Positions 34,028 through 44,351 of a DNA stretch of 64,000 nt are shown here, piece after piece. The stretch lies in assembly GCA_903837555.1 (NCBI GenBank), contig CAILUV010000028.1, positions 18,326 through 82,325 on the forward strand. The letters are read 5' to 3'. Origin of the DNA: an uncultured Alphaproteobacteria bacterium (GTDB lineage: Bacteria > Pseudomonadota > Alphaproteobacteria > Micropepsales > Micropepsaceae). The translations under genes were made by a program, and so were the position numbers. Below the pieces are notes generated by a model. The model was given only the letters and a program-made list of their open reading frames with translations. It was not told the DNA's origin and did no database searches. Position 1 is the stretch's first letter. Each line of letters starts with the position of its first letter.

Positions 34028-35533
34028 GTGTCGGGTTCCCCTGATCTGCGGAGCGCGTCTCCCCGCAGCGCCAAGGCGCGCGGGCCTGTCGCCATTGTCG
34101 ATATCGGCTCCAATTCCGTGCGTCTGGTGATCTACGAATCCGCCAGCCGCATCGCTGCCACGCTCCAGAACGAAAAATCCATCTGCGCCATCGGGCGTGA
34201 CATGGTCACAAGCGGGCGCCTGCATGCCGAGGGCTGCGCCGCGGCGCTGGAAGCCTTGGCGCGGTTCCGCGTCATGGCGGACGGCATGAAGGTGGAGTTG
34301 CGCGAAGCGGTGGCGACGGCGGCGGCCCGCGATGCCGTCAATGGCGCCGAATTCATCGCCCGCGCCGAAAAGGCCTGGGGCGGGCCGATCCGCATTCTCA
34401 CCGGCGAAGACGAAGCGCATATCGCCGCCGAAGGTGTGCTGGCGGGCATTCCCGACGCGGACGGGCTGGCGGCGGATCTGGGGGGCGGCAGCCTCGACAT
34501 GGTCACGGTCCGGGGCGGCGCGACGGGCGCGGCCGTCACGCTGCCGTTCGGGCCCTTGCGGCTGATGGACCAGTCCAAGGGCGATCCCGACAAGGCGCGC
34601 GACATTGTCGACAAGGGGCTCAAGCATGTGCCGGGCCTGTCGGCCCCGGCGCTGTATGCGGTGGGCGGCATCTGGCGCAGCTTCGCGCGCGTCGACATGG
34701 AAGAGCAGAATTACCCGCTCCATGTGCTGCAGCATTATACCATTCCGCGTGGGCGGGCGCTGCGGCTGTGCCGCCTGCTGGCGGGCCTGTCCAAGGACAG
34801 CGTGCGCAAGATCAAGGTCGTGTCCAAGCGCCGCGCCGAAAGCCTTCCCTATGGCGCGGTGGTGCTGGAACGGCTGCTGGAGGCAGGCGACATCAAGGAT
34901 GTCGTGATCTCCGCTTACGGATTGCGCGAAGGCCTGCTGTTTCGTGGCCTGCCCCCGGACGAACGCCTCAAGGATCCGCTGGTGGAATTTGCCCGCGCCA
35001 CCAACATCCGCACCGCGCGCGTGCCGGCCCATGCCGATGAAATGATCCGCTGGACGGCGCCGCTGTTTGAAGGGGAGGGCGGGGAACTGGCGCGCATCCG
35101 CGAGGCGAGCGCCTATTTTTCGGATGTGGGATGGCGGCGTCATCCCGACGACCGGTCGCTGGGCGCCTTCAGCCAGGTGCAGACCGCCCCCTTTGCCGGG
35201 GCCAGTCACCGGGCCCGCTCGCTGATTGCGACATCGGTGTTCCACCGCTATTCCGGCGACCAGGATTTTCCGCAGGGACTGGCGCAGGCCGGATTGCTCG
35301 ACAAGGAAGACGAGAAACGGGCGCTGCTGCTGGGCCTTGCCTGGCGCTTCGCCTTTTCGCTATCGGCCAGCGCGGCGGGCGAGCTGGCGCAATACCGGCT
35401 GCGCCTGACGCCCTCCAAGATCATCCTGGAGGTGCCGCCCCGCCGCGCCGCCATTGCGGGCGAGCCGGTGCAGAAACGGCTGGGGGCTTTGGCCGATGCC
35501 CTGGGCCGCAAGGGTGAAATACTCGTTGGGTGA
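34028..35533 (+). CDS. ppx: Exopolyphosphatase, Ppx/GppA family
   Basis: Releases phosphate from polyphosphate ends, or hydrolyses pppGpp in GppA relatives. 501 residues from a GTG six bases after ppk. The ASKHA-fold phosphate-1 motif is VAIVDIGSNSVRLVIYE (~21-37), and the second is LAADLGGGSLDMVTV (~150). The C-terminal half (~330-490) is the HD-like helical extension. Linkage to ppk favours polyphosphate as substrate. Confidence 0.93.
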   Translation: MSGSPDLRSASPRSAKARGPVAIVDIGSNSVRLVIYESASRIAATLQNEKSICAIGRDMVTSGRLHAEGCAAALEALARFRVMADGMKVELREAVATAAARDAVNGAEFIARAEKAWGGPIRILTGEDEAHIAAEGVLAGIPDADGLAADLGGGSLDMVTVRGGATGAAVTLPFGPLRLMDQSKGDPDKARDIVDKGLKHVPGLSAPALYAVGGIWRSFARVDMEEQNYPLHVLQHYTIPRGRALRLCRLLAGLSKDSVRKIKVVSKRRAESLPYGAVVLERLLEAGDIKDVVISAYGLREGLLFRGLPPDERLKDPLVEFARATNIRTARVPAHADEMIRWTAPLFEGEGGELARIREASAYFSDVGWRRHPDDRSLGAFSQVQTAPFAGASHRARSLIATSVFHRYSGDQDFPQGLAQAGLLDKEDEKRALLLGLAWRFAFSLSASAAGELAQYRLRLTPSKIILEVPPRRAAIAGEPVQKRLGALADALGRKGEILVG

Positions 35534-35767
35534 GGCGGATCCGCGAAAGGTCCGGTGGACCTTTCGCCCGCCGAACGCCGCAGCGCCGCGTTTATTTTCG
35601 CGGCGCGAGGCCGGACTAACCACTTGCTGCGCCTGCGAAAAATAACTGCTTTGGGAACCCGCCCTTGCGCCCCGGCCCGCGTAAGGCTTTAAAGGGGGAA
35701 GAGCTGCGTGTCGGGGCGGGAAGCGCAGCCAATAGTTCAGTCTTTCAAAGACTTAAGGAGTAACGTC
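35534..35767. repeat. ppx-tatA intergenic region with two perfect hairpins
   Basis: No gene. Two palindromes: GCGAAAGGTCC/GGACCTTTCGC (35543-35553 and 35557-35567, 3-nt loop) and GCGCCGCG/CGCGGCGC (35583-35590 and 35599-35606, 8-nt TTTATTTT loop). Neither has a proper T run after it, so they may stop ppx transcripts weakly or be a dispersed element. The tatA promoter and leader occupy the rest. Confidence 0.7.
35665..35693 (+). promoter_or_regulatory. Candidate tatABC promoter
   Basis: TTGCGC (35665-35670), 17-nt spacer, TTTAAA (35688-35693). The leader is ~68 nt and ends in a strong AAGGAG site before tatA. Read by eye. Confidence 0.42.
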
Positions 35768-35965
35768 ATGGGTGCGTTCAGCTGGGTTCACATTGCCATT
35801 CTGGCCGCCGTCGCGCTGGTGCTGTTCGGTGGCCGCGGCAAGGTCTCCGACCTGATGGGCGATTTCGGCAAGGGCATCAATTCGTTCAAGAAGGGCCTGA
35901 CCGAGAAGGACGATCCCAAGGTCATCAACGCCGAGGCCAATGAAAAGGACAAGACGGCGGTCTAA
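35768..35965 (+). CDS. tatA: Twin-arginine translocase subunit TatA
   Basis: Forms the size-variable pore that moves folded proteins across the inner membrane. 65 residues: a membrane helix ([21 protein letters not shown]), the FG hinge, an amphipathic helix ([17 protein letters not shown]) and a charged tail. The start at 35768 is set by an AAGGAG site; the track's longer frame adds a non-family extension. A stem-loop spans its stop codon (35953-35974), which may set TatA above TatB/C. Confidence 0.95.
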   Translation: MGAFSWVHIAILAAVALVLFGGRGKVSDLMGDFGKGINSFKKGLTEKDDPKVINAEANEKDKTAV

Positions 35966-35974
35966 ATCGCCGTC
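35953..35974 (+). other. Stem-loop at the tatA stop codon
   Basis: GACGGCG (35953-35959) pairs with CGCCGTC (35968-35974) across an 8-base loop containing the TAA. Only a weak ATCATT follows, so it is not a full terminator. It could partly block read-through or protect the tatA message end. Confidence 0.5.
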
Positions 35975-36047
35975 ATCATTGCGCGATCCGGTTCATCTTC
36001 GCGCTTTCTAGGCTCGCGTTTTTCCGGATCACGCGGGGGCGTTTTTC

Positions 36048-36497
36048 ATGTTCGATCTGTTCAGTTCGAGCCATCTTCTCATCCTGCTCATCGTCGCGCT
36101 GGTGGTGGTGGGTCCCAAGGACCTTCCCAAGCTGCTGCACATGATGGGCAAGTGGGCGGGGAAGGCGCGCGCCATGGCGGGCGAATTCCGCAAGAGCTTC
36201 GACGAGATGGCGCGCCAGACCGAGCTGGACGAGCTGCGCAAGGAAATCGAGGCGCTGAAGAAGAACAACCCGGTGTCCGAATTCCAGAACACCATGTCCG
36301 ACATGCAGAACAAGATAAACGATCCCCTGGCCGCGGCGATGGACGGCGCCGGCCAATCTTCGCCCGAGAGCTCTGCGCCGCTGGAAGGCGGCCCCGAACC
36401 GCGCGCCGGCGAATTCGAGGTGACGGATGCCGCGCCTGTGCCCGAACATGAACCGCTGGCCGAACCCGCGCCCGCCCGCAACGCATCGCAGGCCTGA
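36048..36497 (+). CDS. tatB: Sec-independent translocase subunit TatB
   Basis: Receptor-complex partner of TatC for twin-arginine signals. 149 residues: MFDLFSSSHLLILLIVALVVVGPKDLPKLLHMMG is the single helix plus the TatB-type VGPKDLP hinge. A long amphipathic helix with charged heptads (DELRKEIEALKK) and an acidic Pro/Glu tail follow. It has a GGGGG site upstream and lies 82 bases after tatA and five before tatC. Confidence 0.94.
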   Translation: MFDLFSSSHLLILLIVALVVVGPKDLPKLLHMMGKWAGKARAMAGEFRKSFDEMARQTELDELRKEIEALKKNNPVSEFQNTMSDMQNKINDPLAAAMDGAGQSSPESSAPLEGGPEPRAGEFEVTDAAPVPEHEPLAEPAPARNASQA

Positions 36498-36502
36498 CGC
36501 AA

Positions 36503-37324
36503 GTGGTAACGCCAACCCCCGAAGACGAAGCCGCGCTGGACGCCACCAAGGCGCCGCTGATGGAACACCTGCTGGAGCTGCGCAAGCGGCTGATCTATGC
36601 GGTGATCGGCTTCGGCATCTGCTTTGCGGTGAGCTTTGCCTTCTCGACCCAGATGTTCAACATCCTGACCGCCCCGCTGCACGAAGCGCTGCGGGGCCGG
36701 TCCAACGATCACCTGATCTATACCGCCTTGACCGAAGTGTTCTTCACCAAGGTGAAGATCGGCATGTTCGGCGGCCTGTGTTTCGGCTTTCCCATCATTG
36801 CTTGGCAGCTCTGGGCCTTTATCGGGCCCGGCCTCTACAAGCACGAGAAGAACGCCTTCGCGCCCTTCCTGCTGGCAGTGCCCTTCATGTTCGCGCTGGG
36901 CGGGTGCTTCGTCTATTTCATCATGCTGCCATTCTCGATCCAGTTCTTCGCCGGCTACCAGGTGCCGACCACCGACGGCGCCATCGGCATCGAGCTGCAG
37001 GCCAAGGTGAGTGATTACCTGAGCTTCGTGATGACGCTGATCTTTGCCTTCGGGCTGACTTTCCAGCTTCCGGTGCTGCTGACGCTGCTGGGCAAGGTCG
37101 GGATCGTCAGCAGCAACGGCCTGCGCGAGATGCGCCGCTACGCCATTGTCGGCCTGTTCGCGGTGGCGGCGGTGTTCACGCCGCCGGACGCGATTTCCAT
37201 GCTGGCGCTGGCCGTGCCGCTGGTGATCCTCTACGAAATCTCGATCTTCTGCGTGAAGATGATCGAAAACGGCCGCGCGAAAGAAGACGCCGAGCGCGCC
37301 GCCCGCGACCTCACGCCGGCCTAA
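36503..37324 (+). CDS. tatC: Sec-independent translocase subunit TatC
   Basis: Six-helix core receptor that recognises the twin-arginine motif. 273 residues from a GTG start. The cytosolic N-terminal signature is PLMEHLLELRKRLIYA, with the key Glu in HLLELR. Later landmarks are FGLTFQLPVLLTLLGKVGIV and DAISMLALAVPLVILYEISI. Convergent with the histidine kinase, overlapping by four bases. Confidence 0.95.
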   Translation: MVTPTPEDEAALDATKAPLMEHLLELRKRLIYAVIGFGICFAVSFAFSTQMFNILTAPLHEALRGRSNDHLIYTALTEVFFTKVKIGMFGGLCFGFPIIAWQLWAFIGPGLYKHEKNAFAPFLLAVPFMFALGGCFVYFIMLPFSIQFFAGYQVPTTDGAIGIELQAKVSDYLSFVMTLIFAFGLTFQLPVLLTLLGKVGIVSSNGLREMRRYAIVGLFAVAAVFTPPDAISMLALAVPLVILYEISIFCVKMIENGRAKEDAERAARDLTPA

Positions 37325-38406
37325 GCCGCCGCCACGCGGCGTCCCATCCGGATTCGGCTGGCGGGGAAGTTCAGAACAATGCGCGTGCCGCGTCCCGGCA
37401 AGCTGGAAATGGCCAATGTGCCGTCATGCAATTCCAGCATCGCCTTGGCCAGCCGCAGCCCCAGCCCGGTGCCGTTGTGCTTGGCGGTCATCTTGTTTTC
37501 GATCTGGCCGAAGGGCATCAGTGCCTGCTGGATTTCCGCATCCGTCATGCCGATGCCGGAATCCTCAACGGCCACGGCATAGCCGCCGTCCGGCAGCGCT
37601 TCGCCGCAGACCCGCACATGTCCGCCTTGCGGCGTGAACTTGATGGCGTTGCCCACCAGGTTGATCATGATCTGGCGGATCATGCGGTCCACCGCCAGCA
37701 GCCGCACGCTTTGCGGCGGCAGTTCCCCGATCACCTGCACGCCATACTTCTTGCCCAGGTCCGCCACCATGGCGAGCGAGCCTTCCAGCGACAGGCGCAG
37801 CGGGAATTCCTCGGCGCTTTCCAGCGACATCTTGCCGGCCTCGATCTTCGACAGGTCCAGGATGTCGTTGATGATGCCCAGCAGGTAGCGGCCGCTGCTG
37901 TGGATGTCGCCCGCATAGCCCAGGTAACGCGGATTGTTCACTGGCCCCAGATGCTGTTCCTTCATCACCTCGGAAAAGCCCATGATGGCGTTCAGTGGCG
38001 TGCGCAGTTCGTGGCTCATATTCGCCAGGAAGGCCGACTTGGCACGGTTCGCTTCCTTCGCCTGTTCGGCGGTGATCGCCAGGTGGCGGGACATTTCATC
38101 CAGCCGGGACCGGCTTTTCTGCAATTGGGTGATCACGTCGCGGGCATAGAAAATGATCGGCGCGGCGATCACGGCGATGACCACGGACTGGTTCAGCAGG
38201 TTGATGGACTGGACCGGCAGCCCTTCCATCGCGCGCATCAGCATATGCAGCGGCACCGCCGCGCCCACTGCCATCGCCGTTAGCGCGGCGGTGGCGCCGT
38301 AACGGCCCAGCGGCGACAGCCGCGCATCCAGCGCGTCGAGTGCCGCACGCAGCCGCGCGGGAATATGGTTTCGCGATTTCCGGCCCAACCGGTACCCCCC
38401 AGTCAT
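37321..38406 (-). CDS. Orphan membrane sensor histidine kinase
   Basis: 361 residues. Two membrane helices (~40-58 and ~67-90) with a very short loop between them, so no real periplasmic sensor domain. A short coiled coil (QLQKSRSRLDEMSRHLAITAEQ) leads to the HisKA box ANMSHELRTPLNAIMGFSEVM (phospho-His ~131). The ATPase domain has NLVGNAIKFTP (N box), DSGIGM (G1) and GTGLGLRLAKAM (G2). No response regulator lies nearby. The short transmembrane input and PleC/DivJ-like H box suggest cell-cycle type signalling, which is inference only. Confidence 0.85.
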   Translation of the reverse strand: MTGGYRLGRKSRNHIPARLRAALDALDARLSPLGRYGATAALTAMAVGAAVPLHMLMRAMEGLPVQSINLLNQSVVIAVIAAPIIFYARDVITQLQKSRSRLDEMSRHLAITAEQAKEANRAKSAFLANMSHELRTPLNAIMGFSEVMKEQHLGPVNNPRYLGYAGDIHSSGRYLLGIINDILDLSKIEAGKMSLESAEEFPLRLSLEGSLAMVADLGKKYGVQVIGELPPQSVRLLAVDRMIRQIMINLVGNAIKFTPQGGHVRVCGEALPDGGYAVAVEDSGIGMTDAEIQQALMPFGQIENKMTAKHNGTGLGLRLAKAMLELHDGTLAISSLPGRGTRIVLNFPASRIRMGRRVAAA

Positions 38407-38477
38407 GTCGAAATGTTACGCCTGCTCCGGTTGCAGCGTGGTTGCGGGGGCGGGCGCAATTGTTCCGAACGGCTTAG

Positions 38478-39874
<1,397 letters not shown>

Positions 39875-39875
<1 letters not shown>

Positions 39876-40639
39876 TGCGCATTCTTGTCACCAATGACGA
39901 CGGTATCCATTCGCCGGGTCTGACCGTTGCCGAAAATATCGCCCGCGCCATCTGCGACGATGTCTGGGTGGTGGCGCCCGAGAACGAACAGTCGGGCGCT
40001 TCGCATTCCCTCACCCTCAGCGCGCCCTTGCGCATGCGCCGGATGGACGAGCGCCATTACGCCGTCAGCGGCACGCCCACCGATTGCGTGATGATGGGCT
40101 GCCTTCATCTTTTGAAAGACCAGATGCCGGATCTGATCATTTCCGGCGTCAACTGGGGCTCCAACCTGGCAGACGACGTCACCTATTCGGGCACCATCGC
40201 GGGCGCGATGGAAGGCTGCGCGCTGGGCATTGCGTCCATCGCGCTGTCGCAGGCCTATGACGAATCCTCGCGGCTGGAGATCGACTGGTCAGCGGGCGAG
40301 GCGCATGGCGCCGAGGTGGTGAAGAAGCTGGTCGCGGCGGGCTGGCCGGCGGGCACGCTGATGAATGTGAACTTCCCGGCCTGTCCGGCCGCCGCGGTCA
40401 AGGGCACTGTGGTGGTGCCGCAGGGCAAATACGATCTGCAATCCACCGAAATCGAGGAACGGCACGACGCGCGTCAGCGCGCTTACTATTGGATCGGCCT
40501 GCGCCGCCGCCGCGCCACGCCGCCGGAAAATACCGATCTGGGCGCGGTCTATGCCGGCAAGATCGCGGTCACGCCGCTGCACATGAACCTGACGGAACTT
40601 TCGGTGCTGGACGCGCTGCGCCAGCGGCTGGCGCAGTAG
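39875..40639 (+). CDS. surE: 5'/3'-nucleotidase SurE
   Basis: Metal-dependent phosphatase acting on nucleoside monophosphates. 254 residues with ILVTNDDGIHSPGL (metal-binding Asp pair), PENEQSGASHSLTL, VSGTPTDCV and SGVNWGSNLADDVTYSGT. It starts in the serS stop codon. In many relatives a pcm (isoaspartate methyltransferase) gene follows; here it does not. Confidence 0.96.
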
Positions 40640-40669
40640 GGAAGCATTAACTTTCGCCGATTGCCTACC

Positions 40670-40690
40670 AGCCCCTGTGCCGGCGGGGCT
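40670..40690 (+). terminator. Possible weak terminator after serS-surE
   Basis: AGCCCC (40670-40675) pairs with GGGGCT (40685-40690) across nine bases, followed by TTGCG. The stem is short and the T run poor, so at best partial termination. Confidence 0.3.
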
Positions 40691-40783
40691 TTGCGCGTCT
40701 AGAAATGCGCCGCTACACGGTTAAACCCTTCTCAACTTTTCGCACGCATGATCCGTTTCGAGACAGTGCAGAAGGCACATCCG

Positions 40784-41470
40784 ATGGTTCATATTCGCAA
40801 GATTGCTCTGGTCGTGTTCGCCGCGCTGGCCGCGCCGTTGATGGCAGGCTGCGCCACAACGCCCGAAACCCAATTGAGCTGGGATGCCAATACCCGTGTC
40901 GGCAAGACGCGCACCACTGCGGTTGCCAAGCCCAAGCCGAAATCGGCCAAGACCTATGTCTATGAAGACAAGTATGCGTCCGCCAAGCCGACGCCGCGGC
41001 CCGCGCCCAATTATGTCACCAAGAATGTGACGCCCTATACGCCCGTCACCGCCAAGCCGCTTGCGCCGGTCGGCGGAGCGCCGACCTTCGCCTGGCCGGT
41101 CAGCGGCCGCGTGGTTTCCGATTTCGGCACCACCGCAAGCGGCGGCAAGAATGACGGCATCAATATCGCCACGGCCATGGGCGCGCCGATCCATGCCAGC
41201 GCTTCGGGCACCGTGACCTATGCCGGTGACGAACTGAAAGGCTATGGCAACCTGGTTCTGATCAAGCACAGCGGCGGCTACACCACCGCCTATGCCCATG
41301 CCGAACGGCTGGTCGTGTCGAAGAACGACTTTGTCGCGCGCGGACAGGTCATCGGCTATTCGGGTCAGACCGGCGATGTGACCAGCCCGCAGTTGCATTT
41401 CGAAATCCGCTCGAACACAACGCCGGTCAATCCGCGCTCGTATCTGACGACGACCTCGGCTTCCAACTAG
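40784..41470 (+). CDS. LytM/M23-domain lipoprotein, NlpD-like, probably non-catalytic
   Basis: 228 residues from the ATG at 40784, with a lipoprotein signal (IRKIALVVFAALAAPLMAGC, lipobox Cys ~20). A Lys/Pro/Thr-rich linker (~45-100) precedes a C-terminal LytM fold (FAWPVSGRVVSDFG ... SPQLHFEIRSNTTPVNPRSYL). Active M23 enzymes have HxxxD and HxH zinc ligands; here the first reads NDGIN and the second QLH, so key histidines are missing. This fits EnvC/NlpD-type amidase activators. No LysM domain is visible, unlike classical NlpD. Convergent with the DUF815 gene. Confidence 0.82.
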   Translation: MVHIRKIALVVFAALAAPLMAGCATTPETQLSWDANTRVGKTRTTAVAKPKPKSAKTYVYEDKYASAKPTPRPAPNYVTKNVTPYTPVTAKPLAPVGGAPTFAWPVSGRVVSDFGTTASGGKNDGINIATAMGAPIHASASGTVTYAGDELKGYGNLVLIKHSGGYTTAYAHAERLVVSKNDFVARGQVIGYSGQTGDVTSPQLHFEIRSNTTPVNPRSYLTTTSASN

Positions 41471-42345
41471 TCCAGTTTCTGGCCGAGTTCGCCTGCCAGG
41501 TCTTGTATGAACTGCCAGGCGACGCGGCCCGAGCGGCCGCCGCGTCCCATCGCCCAGGCCAGCGCGCGCCTGCGCAGCTCTTCCGGCGCGATCTTGAGCT
41601 TGTGATAGGCGGCATAGCCTTCGATCATCGACAGATATTCGTCCTGCCCGCAGTGATGGAAGCCCAGCCACAGGCCGAACCGGTCTGACAGTGACACTTT
41701 CTCCTCGACCGCTTCGCCGGGATTGATGGCGGTGCCGCGTTCATTGTCGACCAGATCGCGCGGCATCAGGTGCCGCCGGTTGGAGGTGGCATAGAAAATC
41801 GTGTTGGTGGGCCGCCCTTCGATGCCGCCTTCCAGCGCCGCCTTCAACGACTTGTAGCTGGTATCGTCCTTGTCGAAGGACAGGTCGTCGCAGAACATCA
41901 CGATGCGGCGCTTCGAAGCGCGCAAGGTGCGCAGCAGCAGCGGCAGGGTGTCGATGTCCTCGCGGTGGATTTCGATCAGCGCCAGCCGGTCGGCCCCCTT
42001 GCGGCCTTCATTGACCTCTTCATGCACCGCCTTGACCAGCGAGCTCTTGCCCATGCCGCGCGCGCCCCACAGCAGCGCATTGTTGGCGGGCAGGCCTTGC
42101 GCGAACCGCTTGGTGTTGGCCAGAAGCGTATCGCGCTGATTTTCCACGCCCTTGAGCAGGGCGATATCGACATGGGAGACATGCGGCACGGCGACCAGCC
42201 CACCTTGGACCGGCTCCCATACAAAAGCGTCACCATCCGGCAAGGTGGTGGCCAAGGACGCGGGCGCCAGCCGTTCCAGCGCGTCCGCGATGCGGGCCAG
42301 CAGGGCAGGGTTCGCCAGTGCGTCGTTTTTGTCGCTGCTTGTCAT
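41467..42345 (-). CDS. AAA-type ATPase of the DUF815 family
   Basis: 292 residues from the ATG at 42345 (AGGGG site upstream). Walker A is LLWGARGMGKSSLVKAVHEE (~90). Walker B is IVMFCDDLSFDKDD (~145), followed by the sensor region TIFYATSNRRHLMPRD. The C-terminal lid has GRGGRSGRVAWQFIQDL. DUF815 ATPases are widespread in proteobacteria near yajC-secD, but their job is not established. Convergent with the LytM gene and divergent from yajC. Confidence 0.85.
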   Translation of the reverse strand: MTSSDKNDALANPALLARIADALERLAPASLATTLPDGDAFVWEPVQGGLVAVPHVSHVDIALLKGVENQRDTLLANTKRFAQGLPANNALLWGARGMGKSSLVKAVHEEVNEGRKGADRLALIEIHREDIDTLPLLLRTLRASKRRIVMFCDDLSFDKDDTSYKSLKAALEGGIEGRPTNTIFYATSNRRHLMPRDLVDNERGTAINPGEAVEEKVSLSDRFGLWLGFHHCGQDEYLSMIEGYAAYHKLKIAPEELRRRALAWAMGRGGRSGRVAWQFIQDLAGELGQKLD

Positions 42346-42368
42346 GCTAACCCCTTGATTTCCCATAG

Positions 42369-42396
42369 TTGCAAAGGAAGGCTGCGCCGCTATAGT
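42369..42396 (+). promoter_or_regulatory. Promoter of yajC-secD
   Basis: TTGCAA (42369-42374), 16-nt spacer, TATAGT (42391-42396). This is one of the best promoter matches in the window and gives a ~25-nt leader before yajC. Confidence 0.58.
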
Positions 42397-42427
42397 CCGG
42401 CCCGCATTCCAAGCAAAGACCGCCACT

Positions 42428-42730
42428 ATGAATCCGAACGATCCGATGTTCCAGACGCTGACGCTCGCGCTGCCGATGATCGCGATCTTCTACTTTCTTC
42501 TGTGGCGCCCGCAAAGCCAGCGCGCCAAGCAGTTGCGCGCCATGGTGGATGGCCTGCGCCGCGGTGACACGGTTGTTACCTCGGGCGGCATCCTGGGCAA
42601 GGTGGTCAAGTCTTCCAATGCCGACGATCCGGAAATCCTGATCGAGATCGCCGACAATGTGCAGGTGCGCGTTCTGAAAGCGACGTTGTCCGACGTGCGG
42701 TCCAAGAGTCAGCCTGCCGACAAGGACTGA
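42428..42730 (+). CDS. yajC: Preprotein translocase subunit YajC
   Basis: Small single-helix inner-membrane protein that associates with SecDF. 100 residues: helix at ~10-26 (LALPMIAIFYFLLWRPQSQRAK) followed by the conserved soluble part LRRGDTVVTSGGILGKVVKSS. It precedes secD by seven bases. Confidence 0.94.
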   Translation: MNPNDPMFQTLTLALPMIAIFYFLLWRPQSQRAKQLRAMVDGLRRGDTVVTSGGILGKVVKSSNADDPEILIEIADNVQVRVLKATLSDVRSKSQPADKD

Positions 42731-42737
42731 ATAGTTC

Positions 42738-44351
42738 GTGCTTAAAGTCTCTCTCTGGGTCCGCCTCGTCACCGCGATTGTTCTGGTGGGCGGGATCCTG
42801 ATCGCATTGCCCAATGCGCTGCCCCAGTCGGTACGCGCGCGTTTCCCAAACTGGCTGCCGCATTCCACCGTCAATCTGGGCCTGGACCTGCAGGGCGGTT
42901 CCTACGTGATGCTGCAGGTCGACTTCGACCAGGTGACGCATGACCGCGCCGAGTCGATGCTGGGCGACATCCGCGCTGCCTTTCACCGCGCCAGGATTCC
43001 GCTGACCGACCTGAACATGAAGGGCGACACGGTTTCGGTGCGCGTCACCGATTCCGGACGGATCGAGGAAGCCCGCAAGATCATCACCGACCTCAATCCC
43101 TTGATGGGAAATTCCATGCTGGGGACGAGCGGCCGCAACTACGATATCAGCGAGCCGGGCAATGGCGCCTTCGTGCTGCGCATGACCGAGCCCTTCAAGG
43201 CGCTGACGCGTCAGCAGGTGATGAGCCAGTCGATCGAGGTGGTCCGCCGTCGCATCGACGAACTGGGCACCCGCGAACCCAGCATCGAGCGTTCAGGCGA
43301 AGACCGCATTCTGGTGCAGGTGCCCGGTTTGCAGGATCCCGCCCAGCTCAAGGAAATTCTCGGCAAGACCGCCAAGATGACCTTCCAGCTCGTCGACGAG
43401 CAGGCCAACCCCAATGCATCCGTGCCGCCCATCGGCAGCGAAATCCTGCCAATGATGCCGGACGCGGCCAACAAGGACCTGCCGGTTCAGAAGATCGCCG
43501 TGCATCGCCGCGTGATGGTGTCGGGCGACCGACTGACCGATGCCGGCACCTCGTTCGACCAGCAGAGCGGCCAGCCGGTGGTGACCTTCCGCTTCGACAG
43601 TGTCGGGGCGCGCCAGTTCGGCGACGTCACCAAGGAAAACGTCAATCACCGCTTCGCCATTGTGCTGGACAAGCAGGTGATCACCGCGCCCAACATCATG
43701 AACGCCATTCTGGGTGGCTCGGGCCAGATCCAGGGCAATTTCACCACCCAGAGCGCCAACAACCTTGCGATCCTGTTGCGCGCCGGCGCGCTTCCGGCGC
43801 CGCTGCACATTATCGAAGAGCGGACGGTCGGGGCCGAACTGGGCGCGGACTCGGTGAAGCTGGGCCGCATTGCCGCCTTTGCGGGCCTGGGCCTGGTGGC
43901 GCTGTTCATGGTGCTGCGTTACGGCCTGTTCGGCCTGTTCGCCGACATCGCCCTGACGATGAACGTGGTCCTGCTGCTGGCGGTCCTGACCCTTTTCGGC
44001 GCCACCCTGACCCTGCCGGGCATTGCCGGCATCGTGCTGACCATGGGCATGGCGGTGGATGCCAATGTGCTGATCTATGAGCGCATCCGCGAGGAGCTGC
44101 GCAATGGTCGCGCCATGCTGGCCGCGATCGATACGGGTTTCCGCCGCGCCATGGCGACCATCGTCGACGCCAACATGACCCATCTGATCGCGTCGCTGAT
44201 CCTGTTCCGGCTCGGCACCGGCCCGATCAAGGGCTTCGCAGTGGCGCTGGGAGTGGGCATCGTCACGTCCTTCTATACCTCGGTGATGGTGACGCGGCTG
44301 ATGGTGATCGGCTGGCTGAACATTCGCCGCCCGCGCAAGCTGGCGATCTAG
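42738..44351 (+). CDS. secD: Protein translocase subunit SecD
   Basis: Uses the proton gradient to help pull proteins out of SecYEG. 537 residues from a GTG start. Landmarks: HSTVNLGLDLQGGSYVMLQVD (D1), the P1 periplasmic domain (~60-340) with RRIDELGTREPSIERSGEDRILVQVPGL, and a C-terminal bundle of helices with GIVLTMGMAVDANVLIYERIREEL. The protein is complete. The next gene is not secF, which is unusual (see findings). Confidence 0.96.
   Translation: MLKVSLWVRLVTAIVLVGGILIALPNALPQSVRARFPNWLPHSTVNLGLDLQGGSYVMLQVDFDQVTHDRAESMLGDIRAAFHRARIPLTDLNMKGDTVSVRVTDSGRIEEARKIITDLNPLMGNSMLGTSGRNYDISEPGNGAFVLRMTEPFKALTRQQVMSQSIEVVRRRIDELGTREPSIERSGEDRILVQVPGLQDPAQLKEILGKTAKMTFQLVDEQANPNASVPPIGSEILPMMPDAANKDLPVQKIAVHRRVMVSGDRLTDAGTSFDQQSGQPVVTFRFDSVGARQFGDVTKENVNHRFAIVLDKQVITAPNIMNAILGGSGQIQGNFTTQSANNLAILLRAGALPAPLHIIEERTVGAELGADSVKLGRIAAFAGLGLVALFMVLRYGLFGLFADIALTMNVVLLLAVLTLFGATLTLPGIAGIVLTMGMAVDANVLIYERIREELRNGRAMLAAIDTGFRRAMATIVDANMTHLIASLILFRLGTGPIKGFAVALGVGIVTSFYTSVMVTRLMVIGWLNIRRPRKLAI

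Noticed and set aside
31751-35245. 1164-codon minus-strand open frame over ppk and ppx
   Set aside because: Antisense to two well-recognised genes and of the low-information composition typical of GC-rich shadows.
42738-44351. SecD-SecF fusion to explain the missing secF
   Set aside because: The protein is 537 residues and ends after one set of SecD C-terminal helices; there is no second SecF-like half.
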